Assembly (NCBI GenBank): GCA_002633025.1
Contig: NMRB01000180.1
Coordinates: 117,378-181,377 of the forward strand
DNA length: 64,000 nt
From: Notospermus geniculatus
Lineage: Eukaryota; Nemertea; Pilidiophora; Heteronemertea; Lineidae
Direction: 5' to 3'
The translations under genes were made by a program, and so were the position numbers. Shown piece by piece: positions 1 to 11,740 of this stretch; the stretch's first letter is position 1; every line of letters begins with the position of its first letter. The notes below the pieces were generated by a model that saw only the letters and a list, made by a program, of their open reading frames with translations, ran no database searches and was not told where the DNA came from.

Positions 1-619
1 GGAGCAATGGCATGTACTGTGGCTGTAGAGGAAGTTATTGGAGATCATTACACAAGGTCTGCTAATCTCCTAAATTCATAATAGGTTTCACTAAGAATGG
101 CTTCGTTCTCCATCTCAGTGGCAACCTATCAATTTTACATGCGCTGGGATTTCTACTTACCTCTAGCCTCCCACCCCAGCTTAGCATTGGTCTGCTGTCC
201 TATCATGACAGCAGTGGAGCCCTCTATTGCAAACATTTTGACGGTGATTTTTTTGCTCGCAGTTCATAGACAATAGTGAGCATTGCTGTGAAGTTTCTAG
301 CAACTGAGGGCAATTGATGTACTATTTTAAGCATACTTTGTTGATTTCAGGGGCAGGTACTGCACTGCTTGGTAAAGAGGGAGCAATGGCATGTACTGTG
401 GCTGTAGAGGAAGTTATTGGAGATCATTACACAAGGTCTGCTAATCTCCTAAATTCATAATAGGTTTCACTAAGAATGGCTTCGCTCTCCATCTCAGTGG
501 CAACCTATCAATTTTACATGCGCTGGGATTTTTACTTAATACATTTCTAGCCTCCCACCCCAGCTTAGCATTGGTCTGCTGTCCTATCATGACAGCAGTG
601 GAGCCCTCTATTGCAAACA
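1..619. repeat. Tandem duplication, 379-bp period
   Basis: About 230 bases starting at position 1 recur almost unchanged from position 380 to about 619, starting at 'ggagcaatggcatgtactgt' in both. The copies diverge after 'ctattgcaaac'. The duplicated stretch probably lies in an intron upstream of the candidate exon at 723. No coding sequence is apparent in it. Confidence 0.85.
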
Positions 620-722
620 ACCTGACAACACACTAACAGTCCTCCTGGAGAAATGGTTGATAGTAGTAAGTTGCACTGCTGTGTCATGGCAAAGCTGACA
701 AAGAGTGGTTTTTCTTTTTTAG

Positions 723-777
723 CCAAATAAGAGAACTTGTGGAGGATGATCCAGAAAAACACAAAGAACTTTTAGAA
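723..777 (+). CDS. Candidate internal exon, unidentified protein
   Basis: A pyrimidine tract ending in 'ttttttag' is followed by 55 bases open in one frame, reading QIRELVEDDPEKHKELLE, and then a strong donor 'gtaagt'. The exon enters with one base of a split codon and leaves in phase 0. The charged, helix-like peptide and good splice sites make a real exon plausible, but I do not recognise the family. It is too short to identify without the rest of the gene, which would extend off the left edge on the plus strand. Confidence 0.5.
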
Positions 778-1344
778 GTAAGTATTCATCTCTTTACTCT
801 CACCATTAAAATTACCGGTAGTTTTTTGGTGCATCATACTGTGGAGTTGTTACATTCCCTATGTCCTGAAGAAGTCATTTATATAACTTGAATAACTTCT
901 TTATNGAAAGCTAACACCAGTAATGACCATGTTCTTTAATGGGTGTTATGAAAAAAGACTTCATTGAGAGCTGATCAACTGCACTCAATCAATTCAGAAT
1001 AGACCTAGGCATGTCAATGTCACATTACGCCTCGCGTCAGTTCAATGGTCATTTTTAGCCTACTGTGTTTGTTAACCAATCAGAACGCAGCTTGTATTGC
1101 AGACTACTAATGTAGAGCCATGTGACCATCATAGTAATGAAGTGGGCTGGTCTACCAAAGTGATGTTACAAGTCCGATTTTACAGTATATTCCTGGCCTC
1201 TGGTGGCCACATTTCGTTGCATTCTGTGGTTTCTTGGTTCTCGTATTTTAGTGCATTCACTGTCTCTTGGTGCCCACAGTATGAATGTTCTTCCACATGT
1301 CTTCTCTTTCTCTGCACAGTAATGACCCTGTATTATCTTTTCAG

Positions 1345-1380
1345 GCCCCTTTCTACAAGGTGTTATCTGAAGTCATAAAG
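1345..1380 (+). CDS. Possible 36-bp next exon of the same gene
   Basis: After 'tatcttttcag' there are 36 bases reading APFYKVLSEVIK, followed by 'gttggt', a usable though weak donor. The phase (0 in, 0 out) matches the end of the candidate exon at 723-777, so the two could be joined directly. The peptide is not recognised and the call rests only on splice signals and phase. Confidence 0.25.
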
Positions 1381-1520
1381 GTTGGTTGCCATGGAGCAAT
1401 CTGGATATCAGAACGAATATGACATGTGCTCATTCTAGACAGTACAAGGATGTTTATTGAGCAAGACACTCCAAGTTGGGGAAGCTGAAAGGATCTCATC
1501 CCTATCAAGATTTTCCAGCT

Positions 1521-2407
1521 GATGTTGGTGGATGCCCTGGAGGTGTGTTGTGGAATTGCTTTGTGATGGTTAAAGTGTTGTGTGCATTTTGCAACCACAA
1601 CCACACAGGAACTACTGATCTGATGAACTGAAGAATAACCCTTCGTATTTTGCTGATATTTGTTTTGAAGTCAACCTGTAGAATGACCTGGAGTGCTTTT
1701 AATAAATGTGAGGCAGTCTAGGACAACCCATTGATGTTGCATTGAGGAAAGTGTTAATGGCCTTGGTGAACCAGAACATTTCAGTGGCTGAAATGTACTA
1801 CATAACAGGTAAACAGTAGATCAATGCACAGGTAATTTGACAGCCGTTGTTGATCATTCATCAACTTCCGAAGGGTTTTCCTAGACCACCTCACAAATAC
1901 ACCTGAGGATTGTTGTTTAGTGAAATATCAATCTTGTCTTGTTTTATGAGTCAGTCAGTTGTATGAGCATGATGTTGGTGGATGCCCTGGAGGTGTGTTG
2001 TGGAATTGCTTTGTGATGGTTAAAGTGTTGTGTGCATTTTGCAACCACAACCACACAGGAACCACTGATCTGATGAACTGAAGAATAACCCTTCGTATTT
2101 TGCCGATATTTGTTTTGAAGTCAACCTGTAGAATGACCTGGAGTGCTTTTAATAAATGTGAGGCAATCTAGGACAACCCATTGATGTTGCATATGGCCTT
2201 GGTGAACCAGAACATTTCAGTAGCTGAAATGTACTACATAACAGGTAAACAGTAGCAGATCAATGCACAGGTAATTTGACAGCCGTTGTTGATCATTCAG
2301 CAACTTCTGAAGGGTTTTCCTAGTCCACCTCACAAATACACCTGAGGATTGTTGTTTAGTGAAATATCAATCTTGTCTTCTTTTACGAGTCAGTCAGTTG
2401 TATGAGC
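1521..2407. repeat. Tandem duplication, 450-bp period
   Basis: The segment beginning 'gatgttggtggatgccctgg' at 1521 is repeated from 1971 to about 2407 with few substitutions and small indels (for example a missing 'gaggaaagtgttaatg' in copy 2). It is non-coding in all frames. A C-tract with one N follows at 2485-2500. From 2408 to 2959 I see nothing identifiable. Confidence 0.85.
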
Positions 2408-2959
2408 AAAGACATCCCAAGGGCTGTGACTTCCATTCATCCCCTGTCCCAGTGCCACTACTTCCCTATGTTTGTCTATGCTCCNCCCCCCCCCCCCCCC
2501 AGCCCATTGGGTGTGATCGTACCAACAGTATGTCTCTCACAAAAATGTCCTGATAGATACTGTAGTTTCTTATTGCATGCTGGCGTATGAGCCACACACA
2601 TTTTGGAGAGAGTGATTTTCCAATGACTGTTATGTTCTCGCTGGAACTTCGGTTTCCTCCTGCAATACATTCAGTTACCCTCCAATGTTACTCAGTGATC
2701 AAGCTAATAATGTCCTATTTGGCGTCTCTTTCCGAGTTGGTGTATACTTCCATGTAACCATCACTACGTTTGTAATGTATGCACAACTCTACCCTAAATC
2801 CCTAGGTCGGTTATAGAACTAGTCGCAGTCAGTCAGCGCCGTCGAGGCTCTATCTTGTACATGTTGGAGATGACATTTGCCCACAAGGCACGTGGAGGTT
2901 TGTAAATCGTCGAGTCCTTAAAGCTCTAGCATCAGCGTTCCCGCTTCTAACCAAAACTC

Positions 2960-5630
2960 CTAATGGGCGCCTTCTACCGCTTTGGAAAGCATGTTCTGAT
3001 CGTACACGGTAATACTCTTCCGTCTAATCGTGTTCAACTTGAACCTTCTCGAGCTACAACTTCCCATCGAGTCATTTGAGGCGAGTAATATGTGACCATT
3101 CCAGTAAGAGATTCTCGGTTCTTGGTGACACTTCATGGGGGACCCGCTGTCCAGCCGTAACATCTTCCAGCGGTCATCCTCCTCGAGCAGTTGGTACAAG
3201 CAGATCTCTCGTGGCGGTTCTGTCTTCACCATCCAACCGACCATGAACAAATCGCCAAAACCGTTACAGCAGGAACTGCAGATTTCAAAGTCTTCGACAT
3301 CATGTTTGCCAGTTTTGTTCAAGCAAAGTTTATCACCGCGCCATTCGTATGAAGAGATACTTGTTCGTGATAGAGTGAAGATGAAGTTGTTGCCCGCGTA
3401 ATTCACGTACCTGTGATCTCCCATCGGTATCGAGGTGACCAAACTTCCAGAATCATCGACCACCGACAACATGGCTGCCGTCTGCACATTGTGGATGATG
3501 TAATAGTTATCCTCCTCGTCAACGTCGATGCTCGTTGGGTCCTGAAGCTCTGGGATATCGATGACATCCTGTCCATTCTCTCCCTCGGGTCCTAAGAATG
3601 TCCTGATGCGTGGCGGGTTGTCCTGAAGTAGGACAATCTGACCCTCTTCATTGACGATCATTCGTCGAGAACCTTGCACCTTTTCTGTGATTATGTTCTG
3701 CGATGATCCGTCAGAGTTGAAAATGATGATGGTATCAGCGAGATCACGCATTGGGTCTGGACTCTCGCTGGTCAGAAAGGCCTGTCTGGTATCGCTGAGC
3801 AGCGCAAGGCTGAATGCGTATTGGAACTTGGGGAGGAAACCCCAGGAGGTGCGACCACAGTCCTCCAACTCGTAACCGTTGATGCCACGATAAAGGTTCA
3901 TGGACGGGATTGCTCTCGTTTTCGTTGAAGACTGACGCTTGACTCTTACTCTGACAGCATCAGAGTCTCCTCTGCTATTGTTTCTTCGAAGTACCTGCAG
4001 AGGAGTCTCAGGCTTCTCGTCAGCAGAACTTGCACGTGTTTTTCCACTGTTGTTCATCGCCCTCGTTTCCACCACTCCGTCCGTCCGATGGCCACCTCGA
4101 GCTCTACCCGAATCAGATCTTTCAGAATATATTGGCGGATTCTGGGTGGCGGATTCAAGCATACCAGCACATCCAAGATAATCTGCCCCATCGGGCTGAC
4201 ACAGACGACCCATCGTGATGTCCTCTGGTTTCGTGAAATCCACGTGCAGGGGAAACTGGGCGCGCTTCTCGCTCAGCAATTGCTTCGCAAGAGCAGAACT
4301 CGACGTTGTCTCCGCCTTCTTGTCCAACGCATTCACAATTTCTGAAAAATCTACGCCAATCGCTGTCTGAATCGCGTGGACAAGTTCATCTCTCTGTCTT
4401 GTCGAAGATTTCACCTGATTGTCGTACAGAAGTAGTATGTCCTTGATCAGTTCCGTTCCCATCCCGGAAATCTCATCCGAAATGTCACCAGCTTCTGACT
4501 GACTGACGCCAGGCAGCAAAATCCTCATCTGCTCCGCTGTTTTCACAATTTGCACCAAGGCCTCCTTTCCGACCGCGTTCACTTTGAAAGTACAGTGGTC
4601 GCTGTGGTCAAGTATCACGCACACGTTGCAGATGAATTTATTACATTCAGTGCAACGGTATCTCAATGGGCGTGGCCGGTCAGTATGACTCTTACAAAGT
4701 TCATTTATCGTTCTCAACGGAACTGTCCAATGATGAAGGTTAATCTCATGCTGAGTAGAACAGTCAGCGCACAGTGTTAGTCCATCGCATTCCGCACATT
4801 CGCGGCGTCCTTTGGCCGTTTTGTTTCTGTACTGACATAAAGTACAACACTGACCACGTGTTGGATTCGCCTCCTGAAACAAATATATACTGAAACAGTA
4901 AATTTGGTCCTGTCATGATCACTGGAATTATAAGGCCAGTTCCCACTACCCGCGCAAACTGCGGCGAAACGGGTCTTTGCGCCCGGGTCGGCAAAATAAG
5001 AGAGCTGCAGGCCTATAAGGTGGATATTTTTTTCTTGTGTTCCCCATATACTACTTCCATCATACAAAAGACAACTACTAGAGTGACCATGAAATAGGCA
5101 TTTACACCTGTACGACACATCTTGGGCGGCTGGAAATTTCAACGTGCTTTGCTCCCTCCATCATCGCTCACCTGTCCAGCATGATTGGGGTTCCGTTCCG
5201 TGAATTGACAGTCGGTCATATCCAACAGACAACTATTGTCATGACAGTCATCTTCGTCTTCTGAAATGGAAACCGTAGAGTCTATACCTCAAATCAACGG
5301 GACATGCAAGCACGCCCTCACTCAGTGCACGTGCAAAGAACAGTGCTCGTAGTACAACATCCTTTGACATGTTTGAATAAAAGAAGCAGATGTCGCCAAG
5401 ATTGACTTCCGACTCGCCGGGAGGTCGTGAACGTCTTCGGTTTTTCTGAAGACAAACGTCAATCTCGTCCCCAATCATTATTTCCATCATACACCTAAGA
5501 AGCTGCCGTACCTTTGTCGCCTTCGAACTCTTCCTCGAGCTCTGAAACATACTGCGCCAAATTTTCCAGGTGGAGTCGTGTTAGCATTTTCTTTAACTTT
5601 GTGTACTTCATCGGACTGATCATGCCACAT
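2960..5630 (-). CDS. B-box (TRIM-like) protein, copy 1, lacking its 5' DED exons
   Basis: Three coding exons are visible on the minus strand: 5630-5512, 5260-5172 and 4873-2960 (stop). The large exon starts after acceptor 'gtttcag' with EANPTRGQ, so the Met a few codons upstream is intronic. It encodes 637 residues: a B-box-1-like Cys/His cluster, a canonical B-box 2 (CKSH...RYRCTEC...FICNVC...LDHSDHC), a helical region, a basic Ser/Arg-rich linker, and a C-terminal region of short beta-type repeats resembling an NHL/six-bladed propeller. The first visible exon has an acceptor and enters in the middle of a codon, so it expects an upstream exon. The corresponding exons found in copy 2 (9628-9804 and 10274-10311) are absent here: sequence upstream of about 5740 is unrelated. 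Translation could start at the internal Met at 5623, which would give only the C-terminal half of the death-fold. TRIM-like B-box proteins often act in innate signalling; the role here is inferred. It may be a 5'-truncated gene or pseudogene. Confidence 0.75.
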
Positions 5631-6730
5631 CTGAAATGTCAGAAATGGATGTAGGCCTAGCTGTAGCTGTAGGAGGAAAACGGTCTTTAAATGGCATGCA
5701 AATTTTGGAGCGTTGTTCGTATGACAACGGCGTTTTCCACGAAGCGCCCAAAAAGGCCTACATAGTCCGGTCGCAAAACCCCGATTTTGGGCTTAGGTGT
5801 TTCTTTTTGAATAACAGCATTTTTTTCCCAGTTTTCATACATTTGGAGGGTGTGGAATCGGAATCCGTCGAGTGCCACCTTGACACCCTTGAGCGTTTTG
5901 AGAAATTCGCGCTTGAATTTTTGGAACTGACTTCATCATTGGACGTCAGCTGACGCAACGACTGAGCTTTGTACAGGAGAATGGGACCTGATGTACAGCT
6001 AACTTTTCAGTGGTTGGATTTACACCCCACAAATGTATTATCAACAGATAGAAACATGGTGCCTCGTAATCATATAAGCATTTATCTAAACACAGTCACT
6101 TACCTGCTAACTCATTCCTCGGCGAAAGGTGAGAACGCTAAGAGAAGCGACAAGGAAATTCTTCGGACCTCTAAATCTATGTTGGTCTGAATTTATCACA
6201 CCATCAATTAACTTGGCTGACATATCTGCTGGTCACCGTTCAAACATGTTTGTACAAATGGACATTTATAAGGCAGGTATTTCGTATGTCATTCAGAGCG
6301 CATCAAGGCTCGTCCAAACAAACATAGAAATTCATATTTCGATTCATATCGAGGCGGACGTGATATTTGGTTGACGTACAGCTTTTATGGACGGGTAGGT
6401 AGGCCTACATTTCAAAAGAATATTGATACCACCAAATAATCTCTTCAAATCTTGTCAATATCGACAATGGTGGACATTTCAATAGATATGTTTACGATCT
6501 GCCCTATTGTGGCCATTTATCCTGAGCTCGGTACTCAATCATGGCACATAGGCTAGATCAGAAAATCTTGTCGAGCTCACATCCCTGACTACATTAGTGT
6601 CCAAACGTGGCAGGCCTTTGGGCAGACCGCATTATCGCCTAGTATCGATCAGGTTTGATTTAGCGAGAGGATATCGCATGGCGTGCATAATCATAAAAAA
6701 CATGTTATTAACTCTTTCTATCAAATAACT
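3245..6730. repeat. Segmental duplication, unit 1 (partner 6944-11363)
   Basis: Positions 3245 to about 5740 match 6944 to about 9530 at near identity, including introns. Positions about 6090-6730 match about 10716-11360. Between these blocks the two units differ completely: about 350 bp here against about 1.2 kb in unit 2. In unit 1 that unshared stretch (5741-6085) has no recognisable exon. The pair is either a recent tandem duplication or two haplotypes placed side by side in the assembly. Confidence 0.85.
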
Positions 6731-6734
6731 TTAT

Positions 6735-6943
6735 AGTTTGGCCATTTTTAGCTCACTCGTGAGCTTTTATCGTCCTGCGGCGTCCGTCGTCGTCCGTCGT
6801 TGTCCGTTAGCAGGGCACATTTCGTAACCGCTGGAGCTATTGATCTGAAGCTTAGTACATATATACCCCTAGGTCAGATGACCTATGACACCAAGTTTCG
6901 GTCCGATTCGATTCTTGGCTTGGCCTCCAGGTGGCCAAAACCT
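6735..6943. repeat. Dispersed repeat at the duplication breakpoint
   Basis: About 200 bp of non-genic sequence starting 'gctcactcgtgagc' with a 'cgtcgtccgtcgt' stretch. It lies exactly where homology between the two B-box gene copies begins (6944). It supplies the last 20 codons and stop of copy 2. The sequence style is that of a dispersed element, although no second copy is seen in this window. Confidence 0.55.
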
Positions 6944-9900
6944 AACAAATCGCCAAAACCGTTACAGCAGGAACTGCAGATTTCAAAGTCTTCGACATCA
7001 TGTTTGCCAGTTTTGTTCAAGCAAAGTTTATCACCACGCCATTCGTATGAAGAGATACTTGTTCGTGAGAGAGTGAAGATGAAGTTGTTGCCAGCGTAAT
7101 TCACGTACCTGTGATCTCCCATCGGTATCGACGTGACCAAACTTCCAGAATCATCGACCACCGACAACATGGCTGCCGTCTGCACATTGTGGATGATGTA
7201 ATAGTTATCCTCCTCGTCAACGTCGATGCTCGTTGGGTCCTGAAGCTCTGGGATGTCGATGACATCTTGTTCGTTCTCTCCCTCGGGTCCTAAGAATGTC
7301 CTGATGCGTGGCGGGTTGTCCTGAAGTAGGACAATCTGCCCCTCTTCATTGACAATCATTCGTCGAGAACCTTGCACCTTTTCTGTGATTATGTTCTGCG
7401 ATGATCCGTCAGAGTTGAAAATGATGATGGTATCAGCGAGATCACGCATTGGGTCTGGACTCTCGCTGGTCAGAAAGGCCTGTCTGGTGTCGCTGAGCAG
7501 CGCAAGGCTGAATGCGTATTGGAACTTGGGGAGGAAACCCCAGGACGTGCGACCACAGTCCTCCAACTCGTAACCGTTGATGCCACGATATAGGTTCATG
7601 GACGGGATCGCTCTCGTTTTCGTTGAAGACTGACGCTTGACTCTTACTCTGACAGCATCAGAGTCTCCTCTGCTATTGTTTCTTCGAAGTACCTGCAGAG
7701 GAGTCTCAGGCTTCTCGTCAGCAGAACTTGCACGTGTTTTTCCACCGTTGTCCAACGCCCTTGTCTCCACCACTCCGTCCGTCCGATGGCCACCTCGAGC
7801 TCTCCCTGAATCAGATCTTTCAGAATACATTGGCGGATTCTGGGTGGCGGATTCAAGCATACCAGCACATCCAAGATAATCTGCCCCATCGGGCTGACAC
7901 AGACGACCCATCGTGATGTCCTCTGGTTTCGTGAAATCCACGTGCAGTGGAAACTGGGCGCGCTTCTCGCTCAGCAATTGCTTCGCAAGAGCAGAACTCG
8001 ACGTTGTCTCCGCCTTCTTGTCCAACGCATTCACAATTTCTGAAAAATCCACGCCAATCGCTGTCTGAATCGCGTGGACAAGTTCATCTCTCTGTCTTGT
8101 CGAAGATTTCACCTGATTGTCGTACAGAAGTAGTATGTCCTTGATCAGTTCCGTTCCCACCCCGGAAATCTCATCCGAAATGTCACCAGCTTCTGACTGA
8201 CTGACGCCAGGCAGCAAAATCCTCATCTGCTCCGCTGTTTTCACAATTTGCACCAAGGCCTCCTTTCCGACTGCGTTCACTTTGAAAGTACAGTGGTCGC
8301 TGTGATCAAGTATCACGCACACGTCGCAGATAAATTTATTACATTCAGTGCAGCGGTATCTCAACGGGCGTGGTCGGTCAGTATGACTCTTACAAAGTTC
8401 ATTTATCGTTCTCAACGGAACTGTCCAATGATGAAGGCTAATCTCATGCTGAGTAGAACAGTCAGCGCAGAGTGTTAGTCCATCACATTCCGCACATTCG
8501 CGGCGTCCTTTGGCCGTTTTGTTTCTGTACTGACATAAAGTACAACACTGACCACGTGTTGGATTCGCCTCCTGAAACAAATATATACTGAAACAGTAAA
8601 TTTGGTCCTGTCATGATCACTGGAATTATAAGGCTAGTTCCCACTATACCCGCGCAAACTGTGGCGAAACGGGTCTTTGCGCCCGGGTCGGCAAAATAAG
8701 AGAGCTGCAGGCCTATAAGGCGGATATGTTTTTCTTGTGTTCCCCATATCTCACTACCGGTACTTCCATCATACAAAAGACACCTAGGGTGACCATGAAA
8801 TAGGCATTTACACCTGTACGACACATCTTGGGCGGCTGGAAATTTCGACATGGTTTTTCTCCCTCCATCATCACTCACCTGTCCAGCGTGATTGGGGTTC
8901 CGTTCCGTGAATTGACAGTCGGTCATATCCAACAGACAACTATTGCCATGGCAGTCATCTTCGTCTTCTGAAATGGAAACCGTAGAGTCTATACCTCAAA
9001 TCAACGGGACATGCAACCACGCCCTTAGCCCACTCAGCAGGCGACATGCTCCACCCAGATGTAGAGACTTCTCTGTGGTCTACCAGGCCCTCACCAGTGC
9101 ACGTGCAAATAAAACCAATTGCACGACGGTGTTCGTAGTACGACAACAATTAACCTTTGACATGTTTGAATAAAAGAAGCAGATGTCGCCAAGACTGTAC
9201 CCGACTCGCCGGGAGGTCGTGAACGTCTTCGGTTTTTCTGAAGACAAACGTCAATCTCGTCCCCAATCATTATTTCCATATACCTAAGAAGCTGCCGTAC
9301 CTTTGTCGCCTTCGAACTCTTCCTCGAGCTCTGAAACATACTGCGCCAAATTTTCCAGGTGGAGTCGTGTTAGCATTTTCTTTAACTTTGTGCACTTCAT
9401 CGGACTGATCATGCCACATCTGAAATGTCAGAAATGGATGTAGGCCTAGCTGTAGCTGGAGGAAAACGGTCTTTAAATGGCATGCAAATTTTGGAGCGTT
9501 GTTCGTATGACAATGGCGTTAAGGCCTACATCATCGTTCAGACCAACGTCTCACAGCGCCAACAAGCGCCACGATCGGCCGCAAGGCCTTGCCAACAACT
9601 TCGGCCTTTAAGGGCCAACAAGCTCACCTGTTCATGGTGCCCCAGATGTAGAACACGTCCGTGGCAAGTTCCGCCTCAGCCTGTGACATGAAGCCCCTCA
9701 TTTTAAGGTATTCCTTCATTGCCCTAAGGTCACTTTCGCTCACCTCATGGTGAAGCTTCATAAAGATTTTGGCATGAATTTTGTTCCTCGTCTCTTTCCT
9801 TGCCCTGGAAGTTGATCCATATTGTAATATAATCATGCATGTATATCAAAATCCGTCTTTTCTTATCACGCTTTTATGGTGCGGTTGAAACAACTACACT

Positions 9901-10311
9901 GTGTAAAATGAACGTTGATATCCATATGTCTTATAGGCCTGAATGAATTCATGGCGGGTTTTTGATGATCCGTATGTATACACATATCATTCTGCCGCGG
10001 GTGAGTTCATGGGACTTACACTGTATTCCCACCACAGCGGAGAGGACAATCAATATTTTGAAGGTGAAAGCAAGTTAAAGAGTTAGTGGAATGTGCAAAC
10101 AAGACACTTGAAAATTGTGTGAAATCTTAATTTGTCTATATAGGCTCGTCCAGACATTTCAGGGGTATTGACTAGCTACTGTAGGCCTAAACAAATCAGT
10201 GTTGAGCAGAACTAATGCTGTGCCAACATTTGTGGTGCAGTTTCTCAGACAAATATGAACCGTAAATACCTACCTTTCCACCTCGGCGGACATTTTACCT
10301 ACACCCGCCAT
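6883..10311 (-). CDS. DED-like plus B-box (TRIM-like) protein, copy 2, C-terminus replaced
   Basis: Five exons on the minus strand: 10311-10274 (start, MAGVGKMSAEVE), 9804-9628, 9419-9301, 8967-8879 and 8571-6883. All junctions are GT-AG and close in phase to give 703 residues. Residues about 20-108 (exons 2 and 3) have the six-helix pattern of a death effector domain: VSESDLRAMKEYL, then an ELATDVFYIWGTMN helix, then KLKKMLTRLHLENLAQYV where family members carry RxDL. An acidic linker (112-141), a B-box-1-like cluster (about 150-190), B-box 2 (from Cys201), a helical region and a propeller-like region follow. There is no RING. The last 20 residues and the stop come from the repeat at 6735-6943, replacing roughly 70-90 C-terminal residues present in copy 1. 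By family analogy it would be a cytoplasmic adaptor linking death-fold and TRIM-type signalling. The DED call rests on pattern only; another death-fold subclass is possible. Confidence 0.75.
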
Positions 10312-11363
10312 GATCTGATACTTGACAGTCTTTCTGGAACGAAAAGGGGAAATACTGACCAAATCGCCCCGGTATCGCTGTGAAACTAAAAACACCAACA
10401 AAAGTGACGTTCACCAAACATCCCGCATCTGGGTGACATTGGAAACAACTATCAGGACGCCCAATAGCAGAGACCAACCCCCTTGGCGATGGTGTTCATT
10501 GGGAAAACGGTCAGGACGTCCAACAGCAGCTCTCGAGGAACGGCGCGAGGTCCAACAGCACAGAGGCGGACAAACCACCTTATCGAAAACTTCCAGCTTT
10601 GCCTTCTGGGCTGGCAGTGTGCTTAATAATTTGGCCACCAGATGGACGTAAATCCCCCAATCCTTGAAGGGTCGCCAAACGACGGCCAGCATTGCAATGA
10701 CTAGCTTCAGTCACTATCTAAACACAGTCACTTACCTGCTAACTCATTCCTCGGCGAAAGGTGAGAACGCTAAGAGAAGCGACAAGGAAATTCTTCGGAC
10801 CTCTAATCTATGTTGGTCTGAATTTATCACACCATCAATTAACTTGGCTGACATATCTGCAGGTCACCGTCCAAACATGTTTGTACAAATGGACATTTAT
10901 AAGGCAGGTATTTCGTATGTCATTCAGAGCGCATCAAGGCTCGTCCAAACAAACATAGAAATTCATATTCCGATTCATATCGAGGCGGACGTGATGTTTC
11001 GTTGACGTACAGCTTTTATGGATGGGTAGGTAGGCCTACATTTCACAAGAATATTGATACCACCAAATAATCTCTTCAAATCTTGTCAATATCGACAATG
11101 GTGGACATTTCAATAGATATGTTTACGATCTGCCCTATTGTTTACGATCTGCCCTATTGTGGCCATTTATCCTGAGCTCGGTACTCAATCAAGGCACATA
11201 GGCTAGATCAGAAAATCTTGTCGAGCTCACATCCCTGACTACATTAGTGTCCAAACGTGGCAGGCCTTTGGGCAGACCGCATTATCGCCTAGTATCGATC
11301 AGGTTTGATTTAGCGAGAGGATATCGCATGGCGTGCATAATCACAAAAAACACGTTATTAACT
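6944..11363. repeat. Segmental duplication, unit 2
   Basis: Partner of 3245-6730. Unit 2 alone carries the segment 9530-10712, which includes the first two coding exons of the DED/B-box gene and their upstream region. A small internal duplication of 'gtttacgatctgccctattg' is seen near 11120-11160. Confidence 0.85.
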
Positions 11364-11370
11364 CTCTATC
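10312..11370. other. Upstream region of the DED/B-box gene, no other gene seen
   Basis: The first coding exon starts at 10311 in the context ATCATGGCGG, a good initiation context. The following bases (10312-10700) are GC-richer and would hold the 5' UTR and promoter. No TATA box stands out. From about 10716 onward the sequence is the shared duplication block, without recognisable coding potential. Confidence 0.4.
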
Positions 11371-11376
11371 AACTAA

Positions 11377-11613
11377 AGGCCCGTTTACACATGCAACTTT
11401 TCATATGCAACTTCATGCAAATTGTTGCATAAACCTGATGAGACCAAAAAGTTTAATAAAGGTTGCATGTGTAAACGGACATGCAACTTGTTGCAACTCG
11501 ATCACGCTGGATGTTGCATCGATTTTTCTATGTGTAAACCGCCCGAGGTAGTTTGCAACAAGTTGCAAGTTGCTGCAACTTGCAACTTGGTGCAACCTAG
11601 TGTAAACCGCCCT
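11377..11613. mobile_element. Harbinger-type MITE with TAA target duplication
   Basis: Terminal inverted repeats AGGCCCGTTTACAC and GTGTAAACCGCCCT are flanked by TAA on both sides (11374-11376 and 11614-11616). The interior is rich in 'ttgcaacttg' repeats in both orientations. The paralogous unit at 6717-6742 has the uninterrupted site 'tatcaaataactttatag', which supports an insertion after the duplication. A 3-bp TWA duplication is the signature of PIF/Harbinger elements. Confidence 0.8.
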
Positions 11614-11740
11614 TAACTTTCGTTTGGCCATTTTTTTTCAGCTGGCAGGCGTGCTGCGATTGCGATGGCAAAAAACAATTGAGGATGGTTGTGTGTTCTG
11701 TCAACGCATCTCATTCCATCCAAAATAAAAGCGAGATATA

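Noticed and set aside
3135-4780. Plus-strand open frames opposite the B-box gene
   Set aside because: Antisense shadows of the B-box coding exon; the same set recurs opposite copy 2.
4874-4882. MFQ as start of the B-box proteins (also 8572-8580)
   Set aside because: These codons lie in the intron: 'gtttcag' at this point is the acceptor, and upstream exons join in phase.
5636-5953. 105-codon plus-strand frame upstream of B-box copy 1
   Set aside because: It is not preserved in the duplicate and has no recognisable domain; it spans the junction between shared and unshared sequence.
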